Shown here: one piece after another, positions 1 to 6,189 of the stretch
Layout of the letters: each line of letters opens with the position of its first letter
Numbering within the stretch: the first letter of the stretch is position 1
Assembly: GCA_016871315.1 (NCBI GenBank)
Contig: VFZE01000058.1
Coordinates: 1 to 32,161, forward strand
From: Acidimicrobiia bacterium
Lineage (GTDB): Bacteria; Acidobacteriota; Terriglobia; Bryobacterales; Bryobacteraceae
DNA length: 32,161 nt
Reading direction: 5' to 3'
Made by a program: the position numbers and the translations under genes
The notes under the pieces: model-generated
What the model saw: only the letters and a program-made list of their open reading frames with translations
What the model was told of the DNA's origin: nothing
Databases searched by the model: none

Positions 1-1054
1 GGGCCTGGTGGATCTGCTTGGGAGTGGGGGATTGCGCGGGATCTTTCCAGTCCAGCATGATGTGCGGAACGCGGTTGGCGATCTCCGGGACGTCGATCTT
101 CGCGAGGATTCCCTTGACTCCCCGCAAGGCGCCGAGGATGGTATCCGCGCGGCGGTCCAGCAGGCGGCGTTCGGCGGCGTGGTCGAAGTCGAGGTAGCGT
201 TCCACGGCAGCGATGAGGCCCATGATCTCCTCCTTGCCGACCTTCATACCGCGGCCGATTCCGCCGTTCGGGCTGATGGCGGCCTGACCCACCTCCATCA
301 AGTCGCCGCGGCCAAGAAGGAGTCCTGAGCCTTGCGGTCCAAGCAGTCCCTTGCCGCCGGAGAACGTCACTAGGTCGAATCCCTCCTGGACGTATTCTTT
401 CAACCGGGAAACCGGTGGCACGTCGGCGGCGGCATCATTAAAGGAAACTATGTTGTGCTGCTTCGCGGTTTTGATCCAGTCTCCCCGCTTGATTTGGCCG
501 TCTGGGTCCGCTTTGTTCAGGAAGAACATCATCGCCGTCCGGGGACTAATTGCGCTCTCCAGCTGCTCCTTGGATTCAACCCAGATCAGTTTGGCTCCGG
601 TGAGCAGCATCTGGGCTTCGTAGCCGCTGCGGTGAGATTTCTGAAGGATGACTTCGTTCTTGAGGCCGGTCGTGTCCGGGAGCTGCTGCACCGCTTTCGC
701 GTTGGGAAAGGTCATGCTGGCGGTGGTGGCGACGGTAATGGCGGACGCCGCTCCGTCGGTGATCATCGCCGCCGGCACACCGATCAAAGAGGCGAGGTGA
801 GCGCCGGCCTTACGCTGAAGATCAGGTAAATGGATGAAATGGCGGGAGGCATCCGACATCGCCTGGACCACCTCCGGCGGCATGATGCAGCCGCCGAGTA
901 CGGTGACGGTACCTACGCCGTTGATGACGGTCTTGACGCCGAGGCGAGCATAGGGGTTGGGCGAGGTTCTGCTAGCGGCGGTGGCGGAGGGGACAGCCAA
1001 TCCGGCGGCTCCCGAGGCTTGGAGGAATCTGCGGCGAGACGATGGTTTGCGCAT
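1..1054 (-). CDS. SelA-like PLP-dependent enzyme with Tat leader (partial)
   Basis: The gene runs off the left edge, so only about the first 351 residues are visible. It belongs to the SelA-like fold-type I PLP family (related to L-seryl-tRNA(Sec) selenium transferase and D-glucosaminate-6-phosphate ammonia lyase). The motif SGGKGLLGPQGSG places the Schiff-base lysine at about K235, and FNDAAAD places the probable cofactor-binding aspartate at about D207. The N-terminus has a twin-arginine stretch (RRRFLQ, residues 7-12) followed by a small-residue hydrophobic segment, which suggests export by Tat. The start at 1054 is supported by AGGAG (1061-1065) six bases upstream. True SelA is cytoplasmic, so this is more likely an amino-acid or amino-sugar lyase or racemase. 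The substrate cannot be told from sequence. Family confidence is high and function confidence is low. Confidence 0.85.
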   Translation of the reverse strand, partial: MRKPSSRRRFLQASGAAGLAVPSATAASRTSPNPYARLGVKTVINGVGTVTVLGGCIMPPEVVQAMSDASRHFIHLPDLQRKAGAHLASLIGVPAAMITDGAASAITVATTASMTFPNAKAVQQLPDTTGLKNEVILQKSHRSGYEAQMLLTGAKLIWVESKEQLESAISPRTAMMFFLNKADPDGQIKRGDWIKTAKQHNIVSFNDAAADVPPVSRLKEYVQEGFDLVTFSGGKGLLGPQGSGLLLGRGDLMEVGQAAISPNGGIGRGMKVGKEEIMGLIAAVERYLDFDHAAERRLLDRRADTILGALRGVKGILAKIDVPEIANRVPHIMLDWKDPAQSPTPKQIHQA

Positions 1055-1104
1055 GGTACGCTCCTGCTTGGGCCCATGCTAGTGGGTGGATAGAGTGGAC
1101 GTCA

Positions 1105-1136
1105 AGTGAGGGTGGGAGAAAGTGAGGGTGGGAGAA
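1105..1136. repeat. Perfect tandem duplication of a 16-bp unit
   Basis: The unit AGTGAGGGTGGGAGAA occurs twice head to tail (1105-1120 and 1121-1136) in the gap between the SelA-like gene and the NTF2-fold gene. It lies upstream of the SelA-like start and next to a hairpin. It looks like a replication-slippage duplication. No further copy was noticed in the window. Confidence 0.85.
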
Positions 1137-1166
1137 AGCCAAGCAGCCTGCAGATGGCTTATTTTT
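1136..1166 (+). terminator. Hairpin followed by T-run, terminator-like
   Basis: AAGCCA (1136-1141) pairs with TGGCTT (1155-1160), with a small inner GCA/TGC pairing, and is followed on the plus strand by five T (1162-1166). This is the shape of a weak intrinsic terminator. The flanking genes are both on the minus strand, where the exit side of the hairpin is T/C-rich rather than a clean T-run. It may be bidirectional, ending readthrough from the NTF2-fold gene. The 1055-1245 gap otherwise holds only the 16-bp duplication and a small GTCCC/GGGAC hairpin near 1190-1202. Confidence 0.4.
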
Positions 1167-1245
1167 AATCACGATTTAGGCGGCCAGGTAGTCCCGGTGG
1201 GACTTCGGCGTGGCCTTGCCTCGCATGGTCAGCTGGTTCAGGTTT

Positions 1246-1620
1246 CTATCCGTGGAGGTGGAAGACTTTGCACATGATCTTCCATTCTCCATCCACCTTC
1301 AGCAACGCAAAGATGTCGGTGAAGCGGTGGCTCGTCCAATTGTCGATCTCCAGCCGGACGGTGGCGACGGTTTCCGCGATGTCCACCTTGGCGATGCGGA
1401 CCTGCATCTGCGTGGCCGGGCCGTTCTGGTCGTTCCAATCGAATAGTCCTTGAATGGGACCGGCGAACAGGTCAGGCCCCACATAGCCGAAGATTGTTGC
1501 GCCCGGGTGAAAGGCGGGCTTCATGTCCGCACCCTTTCCCGAGCGTCCTCCGTCGATATAGTGCTGAACTGTCCTCACGATGGCGTCGTATTCCTGCACG
1601 GAACTCATTTCCGTTTGCAT
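1246..1620 (-). CDS. NTF2-fold / putative lumazine-binding family protein
   Basis: This small soluble protein of 124 residues has the cone-shaped NTF2 fold of the putative lumazine-binding / SnoaL-like group. It shows an N-terminal helix (EYDAIVRTVQHYIDGG), a central FHPGATIFGY segment and a C-terminal strand pair ending KVDGEWKIMCKVFHLHG, all typical of the family. There is no signal peptide, so it should be cytoplasmic. Biochemical roles in this family vary and none can be assigned here. The start is ambiguous: AAGGAG touches the ATG at 1620 with no spacing, while a second in-frame ATG four codons later (MSSVQEYD) lies 12 bases beyond it, so the true protein may begin there. It sits just downstream of the broken SDR gene on the same strand. 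Confidence 0.8.
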   Translation of the reverse strand: MQTEMSSVQEYDAIVRTVQHYIDGGRSGKGADMKPAFHPGATIFGYVGPDLFAGPIQGLFDWNDQNGPATQMQVRIAKVDIAETVATVRLEIDNWTSHRFTDIFALLKVDGEWKIMCKVFHLHG

Positions 1621-1642
1621 CTCCTTTCTTCATGCCGGCGCA

Positions 1643-1658
1643 GCAGTCTCAAGACTGC
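1643..1658 (-). other. Perfect 7-bp hairpin over the stop of the SDR remnant
   Basis: GCAGTCT and AGACTGC flank a 2-base centre and overlap the stop codon of the SDR remnant (1649-1651). No T-run follows on either strand, so this is not a convincing terminator. It could stabilise the mRNA end or be chance. Confidence 0.35.
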
Positions 1659-2045
1659 GGGCGTGCGTCGAGACCGAAATCACGCAGCACAGTATCATAC
1701 CAGGATTCGTCGTCCTGGGCGTTCCAATCCACCCACTGCTCATCGGTGAGGCCGGCCCGGTATTGGACAAAGGGAGCGGCGTCGGGACCGGAAAGGTGGC
1801 GGAGCTGCCAGCCGCCGCTGTCGATGATATCGCGGATGAGTAGAGCGGTGGTTTCCGGAGAGACCGGATTGGCGAGGGCGGCGCGGAAGAGGTTGGAATA
1901 ACGCCGTGGTTGCCTGTAGATGGAAGGCGTTTCCTCACCGATATTGCGGGCCATCTGCGTATCCTGAATCCCCGGCCCGCGCCAGTTCCAAAGCCGTTGC
2001 GCAACCGATCCCCTTGCTACAACCCGTGATCAAGACGTTGGGCAT
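1649..2045 (-). pseudogene. Short-chain dehydrogenase with internal deletion and frameshift
   Basis: Reading from the ATG at 2045 gives the classic SDR N-terminus, MPNVLITGCSKGIGCATALE, with the TGxxxGxG cofactor loop at residues 7-14. After LARAG (residue 25, near 1971) that frame meets a stop soon afterwards. Starting at the same place but one frame over (CCG at 1975) is the C-terminal part of the same kind of enzyme: GIQDTQMARNIGE, then PVSPETTALLIRDII, then RHLSGPDAAPF and GLTDEQWVDW, ending at 1649. The NAG motif, the catalytic Ser and the YxxxK motif are all missing. From the usual 270-280 residues of such SDRs, roughly 140-150 codons are gone. The two halves share CCGGG at the junction, which points to a microhomology deletion. 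An ATG at 1954 could still start a 101-residue peptide, but it could not be a dehydrogenase. Confidence 0.8.
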
Positions 2046-2069
2046 GGTCTTCTCCGTGCGAGGTTCTGT

Positions 2070-3974
2070 TCACCGGTAGAACGGTTTCCAGGTGATCCAG
2101 CGGGCGCCGTAGTGCGGCTCCGGCTGGCCCACTTCGATTGCGCCAAGGTCCGGCGCCTTGCCGCTGAAGTTGTCGTTGATGGTGGGCACCACAACGCCTG
2201 CATCGACGGCTTTCGAGTTCGGCTTCAGACGGAAGTTAAGGTCCATCGCGTGGTACACGTGATGGCGGCGCGTGATATCCGGCGGCCCCAGATTCTCGAA
2301 GATGTTGTAGTCGACTTCGATGCCGTGCGCCTCCTGCCCGGCCGCTTTCCGGAACTCGGCGAGCGTGGCAAAGCTGCGCCAGTCAGCGCCAGGAACTTTC
2401 CAGTTGTACTGGTTGGCCGTGCCTGGGTTCGGCCGGAAGCCGTTATAGTCGCTGCTGTAGTTCGCGGTGGCATTCGCCCAGGTCATGACGCCGCGGTTGG
2501 GGGCGTTGCGGCCGATGAAGAGATTGTTGCGGAAGTGTACGTTGGAATAGGGATCGCGCGCGGTCTGTTCGGTGACGAGAGTGTTGTGATAGGCGAGAAT
2601 GCCGGCGGGTGAGGAGGAAAACTTGAACGCCCCGCCGGGGACATGGTACAGCAGATTGCGGAAGAAGTAGACCGGCCCGCCGAATACAGGCTGCGAGCTG
2701 TAGCCGTTATGGGCCGCGTTGACGCCGCGGTTCTGGAAGACGCGGATGTTGTGCACACCGCCGTCGGATTCCACAAAATCGTCATTCATCAGGTGAATGT
2801 CGTTGTTGTAAATGTCGATGGAGGAGGCGCGGCGCAACGGATCGGAATCCGGCGGTCCATACGTGGAAATGCAGATGCCGTCGTGAAAATAGGCGATCGA
2901 GTTGTGGGCGATGACATGGCCGGGACCATAGACCTTCACGGCAAAGAAACTGCGCAAATGATGCGACGGGTAAATGCCGGCGCTGCGTTGGCCCGCCTGG
3001 TTCCAGCCGATCACCCGCATCTGGTCCTCACGGCCCAGGAACAGATTATCGGCGATGTAGAAGTCGCGCGAATCGGCGTTCTCGGTCCAAACGCCGACGC
3101 CCACGTCTTCAAAGCGGCAGTTGCGCACGGTGAGGCCGACCGCACCCATCACCTCTTTCTCGCCGGCGAACAGCGCGATGTCGGTGTTGCGGAAGGTGAG
3201 TCCTTCAAAAATATGATGAGCCGTGGCCATCACGTCGAAAAGCTTGTGGTTCCCCGCCCCGTCAAAGATCACCTCGCCGTCTCCGGCGGCCTTGATCGTA
3301 ATCGGCTTCTCGGCGGTGCCTTTCAGGGAAAGGGAGATGGAGCCGGTAAAAGGCGCGCTGAGCGGGTCGACGTAATTGAGGCGGTCCGGACGGTAGAGAC
3401 CCGCGTGCACCAGAATGGTGTCGCCGGGCTGCACCTTGTTCATGCGCACCGCCGTCCAATCGCCGCGCCCGGGCCCGTAATAGGCGTGCTTGATGCCGAT
3501 GAAGTTCGGTTCCTGGCGCGGTCCCTGGTGGTCATCCGGATAGACGTGAAGCACGCGCCCGCCGCTGTAGGGTTTCGGCTCGCCGCGCGTGGAAACGGTG
3601 ACGCGCTCCTGCGCCTGTCCGTCCACGCCGTCCGGATCGCGCAGCGTGAACTCGCATTCATAGCTCGTGGCCTGCTCCAGATTGAGGATACTGCCCGCGA
3701 AGCCGTGCGGTACCGTGTAGGTCATGTTGTACTGTTCGCGGTGAACGAACTCGCCGCCGATGCGCAGCAGCGGGAGCGCATTGCGCCACGCCGTTGTGCC
3801 CGATTTGCGGAAGCGAACCTCCACCGTCGCGTTGCGGTTGGCGTCACCCTCAATCGCCCATTCAAAGCCGAGGTTGACAAGCGTCGGCCGCTCCACGTGG
3901 AAGCGGCCCGGCTTGGTGGCATTCTGTGCCTGCAACGTGCAAAAGGTGATGAGAACAAAGAAAGCGCTACGCAT
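2070..3974 (-). CDS. Secreted right-handed beta-helix protein (pectate-lyase-like)
   Basis: A 634-residue exported protein. Residues 1-16 form a signal peptide (MRSAFFVLITFCTLQA) with cleavage likely after QA. Residues about 25-135 resemble an immunoglobulin/fibronectin-like strand domain. From about 140 the sequence has the DUF1565 / parallel beta-helix entry pattern (VQPGDTILVHAGLYRP, then EKPITIKAAGDGEVIFDGAG), followed by many short coils with N and G turns (GLTFRNTDIALF, GLTVRNCRFEDVG, IYNNDIHLMNDDF, YHNTLV, FRNNLFIG) to about residue 560. Such folds are found in polysaccharide lyases, hydrolases and carbohydrate binders acting outside the cell. No definite catalytic triad is recognisable. 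The C-terminus has the closing segment FSGKAPDLGAIEVG common in these proteins. The polysaccharide context is supported by the sulfatases nearby. Confidence 0.85.
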   Translation of the reverse strand: MRSAFFVLITFCTLQAQNATKPGRFHVERPTLVNLGFEWAIEGDANRNATVEVRFRKSGTTAWRNALPLLRIGGEFVHREQYNMTYTVPHGFAGSILNLEQATSYECEFTLRDPDGVDGQAQERVTVSTRGEPKPYSGGRVLHVYPDDHQGPRQEPNFIGIKHAYYGPGRGDWTAVRMNKVQPGDTILVHAGLYRPDRLNYVDPLSAPFTGSISLSLKGTAEKPITIKAAGDGEVIFDGAGNHKLFDVMATAHHIFEGLTFRNTDIALFAGEKEVMGAVGLTVRNCRFEDVGVGVWTENADSRDFYIADNLFLGREDQMRVIGWNQAGQRSAGIYPSHHLRSFFAVKVYGPGHVIAHNSIAYFHDGICISTYGPPDSDPLRRASSIDIYNNDIHLMNDDFVESDGGVHNIRVFQNRGVNAAHNGYSSQPVFGGPVYFFRNLLYHVPGGAFKFSSSPAGILAYHNTLVTEQTARDPYSNVHFRNNLFIGRNAPNRGVMTWANATANYSSDYNGFRPNPGTANQYNWKVPGADWRSFATLAEFRKAAGQEAHGIEVDYNIFENLGPPDITRRHHVYHAMDLNFRLKPNSKAVDAGVVVPTINDNFSGKAPDLGAIEVGQPEPHYGARWITWKPFYR

Positions 3975-4044
3975 GGTGAAGGTTCATGTTACAACAACTC
4001 TCGAACAGGGCACGAAAAAGGCCGGCTCTGCCGATAAGACAGGA

Positions 4045-4482
4045 ATGAGGACCATAATCCCCATCGGGTATGCGCTGATGTTCTGGGTGGTGGGTGCTGC
4101 GATGACGTGCGGCGCGGCGGAACGGGCTGTCGCCGTCAAAGTGGTCGCGCACCGTCCTGGGCTAAAGTTCACGCGCTTCACCGATTCGCGGGAGAACGCC
4201 TTCTCGGTGGAGGTTCCCCAGGGCTGGAAGACGGCGGGCGGCCTGTTCCGGTTCGCGTCCGTGGATACGCGGGGAACGCTGGAAACTGTTTCACCGGATG
4301 GAGAGATCCGTGTGAGCTGGGGAGATGCAACGCTTCCTCCCTTCACGGTCCCCAACCCAATGCTGGCCATGGCGGGCTTCCGGGAAGGCTCCTGGTACGC
4401 TCCCGGGTACGGCGTAAAGATGCTGGTGAAACGCTACACTCCTGGCGCCAGTTTCGCCGAGGAATCTTCTCTCGCGGCGTGA
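4045..4482 (+). CDS. Exported hypothetical protein, probably C-terminally truncated
   Basis: A 145-residue protein not assigned to a named family. Residues about 1-24 form a signal peptide (hydrophobic IIPIGYALMFWVVGAAM, cleavage near CGAAE). The mature part (FTRFTDSRENAFSVEVPQGW, then SPDGEIRVSWGDA) resembles the start of exported acidobacterial proteins of unknown function that are usually longer, as far as I recall. The end, RYTPGASFAEE then SSLAA, stops abruptly and its TGA shares one base with the ATG of the serine hydrolase. This suggests the tail was lost when the two genes were joined. AGGA touches the chosen ATG. An earlier in-frame ATG at 3973 would overlap the divergent gene and spoil the signal peptide, so 4045 was preferred. 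Function unknown. Confidence 0.6.
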   Translation: MRTIIPIGYALMFWVVGAAMTCGAAERAVAVKVVAHRPGLKFTRFTDSRENAFSVEVPQGWKTAGGLFRFASVDTRGTLETVSPDGEIRVSWGDATLPPFTVPNPMLAMAGFREGSWYAPGYGVKMLVKRYTPGASFAEESSLAA

Positions 4483-5597
4483 TGAAAACTCGCGTGCTCA
4501 CACGCCGGTCGTTCGCGCTCGCCGCCGCCGGACTCCTTTCCGGCGCCGAACGCTGGAAAGGCGGGCCGCCCGCGCCATTCCTCAAGGAAATCGAAACTCT
4601 CCGCGCGGAGCACAACGTCCCCGGCATTTCCGCGGCATGGCTCGAGAACGGCCGCGTAACCTGGATGGCGGGTTTCGGCTCCACCGATGCGGAAGGAAAA
4701 TCGCGCGTCGATGAAAAGACCATCTTCGCCGCCGCTTCCCTCTCCAAGCCGGTATTTGCCCTTGCCGTCCTGCGGTTCCGCGACCAGGGTGGGCTGGATC
4801 TGGACAAGCCGCTTCAGGATTACCTGCCTTTCTCCGAAGACGAGCGCACGCGCCGGATCACCGCGCGCCACGTGCTCTCCCATACCACCGGCCTGCCGAA
4901 TTGGCGCTTCAAACCGGGCGTCCTGCGCGCCAATTTCGAACCCGGCAGCAGATTCGGCTATTCCGGCGAAGGCTACTTTTTGCTCCAGCGTGTAGTGGAA
5001 ACGCTGAGCGGCGAACCGACGGAAATGTTCCTGCGCCGCCGCGTGTTCAGCCCCCTCCAGTTGCGCGACTCCAGCTTCATCGGGCCATCGGTGCCCGGCT
5101 ACGACAGTAAAGGTCCGCCGAGCCGTATCCTCCCGCCCGCCTACCTGGAACGAGTGCAGGCAGTGATCGAGGAAATGAAAATCGATTACACCACCATCAC
5201 CACCGAGCAGTCACTTGCCGTGGCCGCCAAGGTGGCCCCCGCGGCACTGCCTGTCTACGTCTCTCCCAACTCCGCCGGCTCTCTCACCACCACCGCCACC
5301 GATTTCGCCGTCATCATGAAAACACTCGCCCAGACAAAGGCGATGCACGAACCACTCATTCAGGCCAATGGCGCCGACTGGTGGGGCCTCGGCGCCGGCA
5401 TCGAGCGCACCGACTCCGGCTCATATTTGTGGCACTGGGGAAACTCCCCGGGCACGAAGTGCTACTTCGCCTTGCAGCCGGAATCAGCCACCGGCATCGT
5501 CGTGTTCACCAATGGAGACAACGGAGCGGCGCTTTACCGCCACATCGCCACAGCCGCGCTGGGCCGTTCTCCGAACGCGTTCGGCTGGATCCGTTAG
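4482..5597 (+). CDS. Serine hydrolase of the beta-lactamase class C / esterase family
   Basis: A 371-residue enzyme of the beta-lactamase superfamily (class C / D-aminopeptidase / EstB-type esterases). It has the three active-site motifs in order: S86-L-S-K89 (in AAASLSKPV), Y160-S-G (in FGYSGEGY, equivalent to YxN) and H318-W-G320 (equivalent to KTG, with His as in many esterases). The N-terminus TRRSFALAAAGLLSG is a Tat-like leader, so the enzyme probably acts in the periplasm. The substrate could be a D-amino-acid peptide, an ester or a lactam. The HxG motif and domestic context argue against a dedicated resistance enzyme. Its ATG overlaps the stop of the upstream short gene by one base (TGATG), so translation is likely coupled. 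Its stop overlaps the convergent toxin gene by four bases. Confidence 0.88.
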   Translation: MKTRVLTRRSFALAAAGLLSGAERWKGGPPAPFLKEIETLRAEHNVPGISAAWLENGRVTWMAGFGSTDAEGKSRVDEKTIFAAASLSKPVFALAVLRFRDQGGLDLDKPLQDYLPFSEDERTRRITARHVLSHTTGLPNWRFKPGVLRANFEPGSRFGYSGEGYFLLQRVVETLSGEPTEMFLRRRVFSPLQLRDSSFIGPSVPGYDSKGPPSRILPPAYLERVQAVIEEMKIDYTTITTEQSLAVAAKVAPAALPVYVSPNSAGSLTTTATDFAVIMKTLAQTKAMHEPLIQANGADWWGLGAGIERTDSGSYLWHWGNSPGTKCYFALQPESATGIVVFTNGDNGAALYRHIATAALGRSPNAFGWIR

Positions 5598-5941
5598 CCG
5601 TCGCACCCGAGCGAGAACCTCAAGGCGCGGCAGACTTCGTCCATTCGAGAGGAGTTCAACCGTGCTACTCGTTTGCCCAGACGGTTACTCGCAACAGTGA
5701 CGGTGTTGTGAAGATTGACCGCACATGCCGACTTCATGCCGTCTTCTTCGGTCAGCACAACTTCGGAAGGCACCCCACGGATCGAGGAGGTGATTGGCGC
5801 CACGGTGACGCTCGTCAAGTAACCGATTGCGCTGTTGCGGGTCAGTACCAACACCGGCCGCTTCTTGTCCGGAGGTGCGAATCCATAGAGGCGAACGTCG
5901 CCTCGCTCTATGGCTCCGGCCACGCCGCCTCGGTTTCCCAC
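5594..5941 (-). CDS. MazF/PemK-family mRNA endonuclease toxin
   Basis: A 115-residue toxin of a type II toxin-antitoxin system, expected to cleave mRNA at short sequences. MazF landmarks are present: RGDV near the start, KKRPVLVL after the first loop, TVAPITSSIRG in the middle strand with the conserved Ser/Thr, and EDGMKSACAVNLHN before the C-terminal helix. It follows the antitoxin with a 34-base overlap if translation starts at 5941. A GTG at 5923 (seven residues before the ERGDV core is reached) would shorten the overlap and is a plausible alternative. The gene is the second of a two-gene operon and probably depends on the antitoxin for repression. Its stop codon overlaps that of the convergent serine hydrolase. 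Confidence 0.88.
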   Translation of the reverse strand: MGNRGGVAGAIERGDVRLYGFAPPDKKRPVLVLTRNSAIGYLTSVTVAPITSSIRGVPSEVVLTEEDGMKSACAVNLHNTVTVASNRLGKRVARLNSSRMDEVCRALRFSLGCDG

Positions 5942-6141
5942 ACTGCCGCCTCATCATGAATCACAGGGTTTTTGGCATACCCGTCGCGGTCCCGGCGCTC
6001 CTGTTCCAGCGTTTCCATCCTTCTCAAATGCTCCCGAAGCGCATCACGGATCAGCGCGGACCGATTCCTCTTCGTACTACGCGCAGCGCGGTCGGCAGCC
6101 TGCAACAGCTTTTTATCAAGCACGACTTGTATGGTTTCCAT
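5908..6141 (-). CDS. Ribbon-helix-helix antitoxin
   Basis: A 77-residue antitoxin for the adjacent MazF-like toxin. The N-terminal half is a typical ribbon-helix-helix DNA-binding domain: the strand METIQVVLDKKLLQ, then helix A (AADRAARSTK), the turn RNRS, and helix B (ALIRDALREHLRRM). The C-terminal half, from about residue 45, is charged and then Trp/Glu/Pro-rich (ETEAAWPEP), as expected for the flexible toxin-neutralising tail. RHH antitoxins dimerise and repress their own operon. The repeats immediately upstream (6144-6172) are good candidates for its operator. Antitoxin-first order and overlap with the toxin are standard for such pairs. Confidence 0.88.
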   Translation of the reverse strand: METIQVVLDKKLLQAADRAARSTKRNRSALIRDALREHLRRMETLEQERRDRDGYAKNPVIHDEAAVWETEAAWPEP

Positions 6142-6143
6142 GG

Positions 6144-6172
6144 CTGTGGACCCTACTCCACAGTATACTCCA
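6144..6172 (-). promoter_or_regulatory. Probable operator/promoter of the toxin-antitoxin operon
   Basis: The 48-bp gap upstream of the antitoxin holds dense symmetry. TACTCCA occurs twice, at 6154-6160 and 6166-6172, exactly 12 bp apart. CTGTGGA (6144-6150) and TCCACAG (6157-6163) form a 7-bp inverted repeat. AGTATACT (6162-6169) is a perfect palindrome that includes TATACT on the minus strand, a possible -10 box about 22 bp before the ATG. Spaced direct and inverted repeats over a -10 are typical of operators for RHH antitoxin dimers. The repeats are seen directly; repressor binding is inferred. Confidence 0.6.
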
Positions 6173-6189
6173 TAGTCGTGGGATGCCCG

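Noticed and set aside
1-1054. True selenocysteine synthase SelA
   Set aside because: The Tat-like leader and absence of selB or a tRNA-Sec gene argue against it. Only the fold family is supported.
1172-1245. Possible minus-strand peptide tail ending MRGKATPKSHRDYLAA after the NTF2-fold gene
   Set aside because: It is too short, has no ribosome site and no family recognised. It could be another gene remnant, but this cannot be supported.
2643-4037. Long open frame on the plus strand opposite the beta-helix gene
   Set aside because: It mirrors the beta-helix gene, is rich in His/Arg/Val from codon-position bias, has no recognisable domain, and the minus-strand protein has a signal peptide and clear fold pattern.
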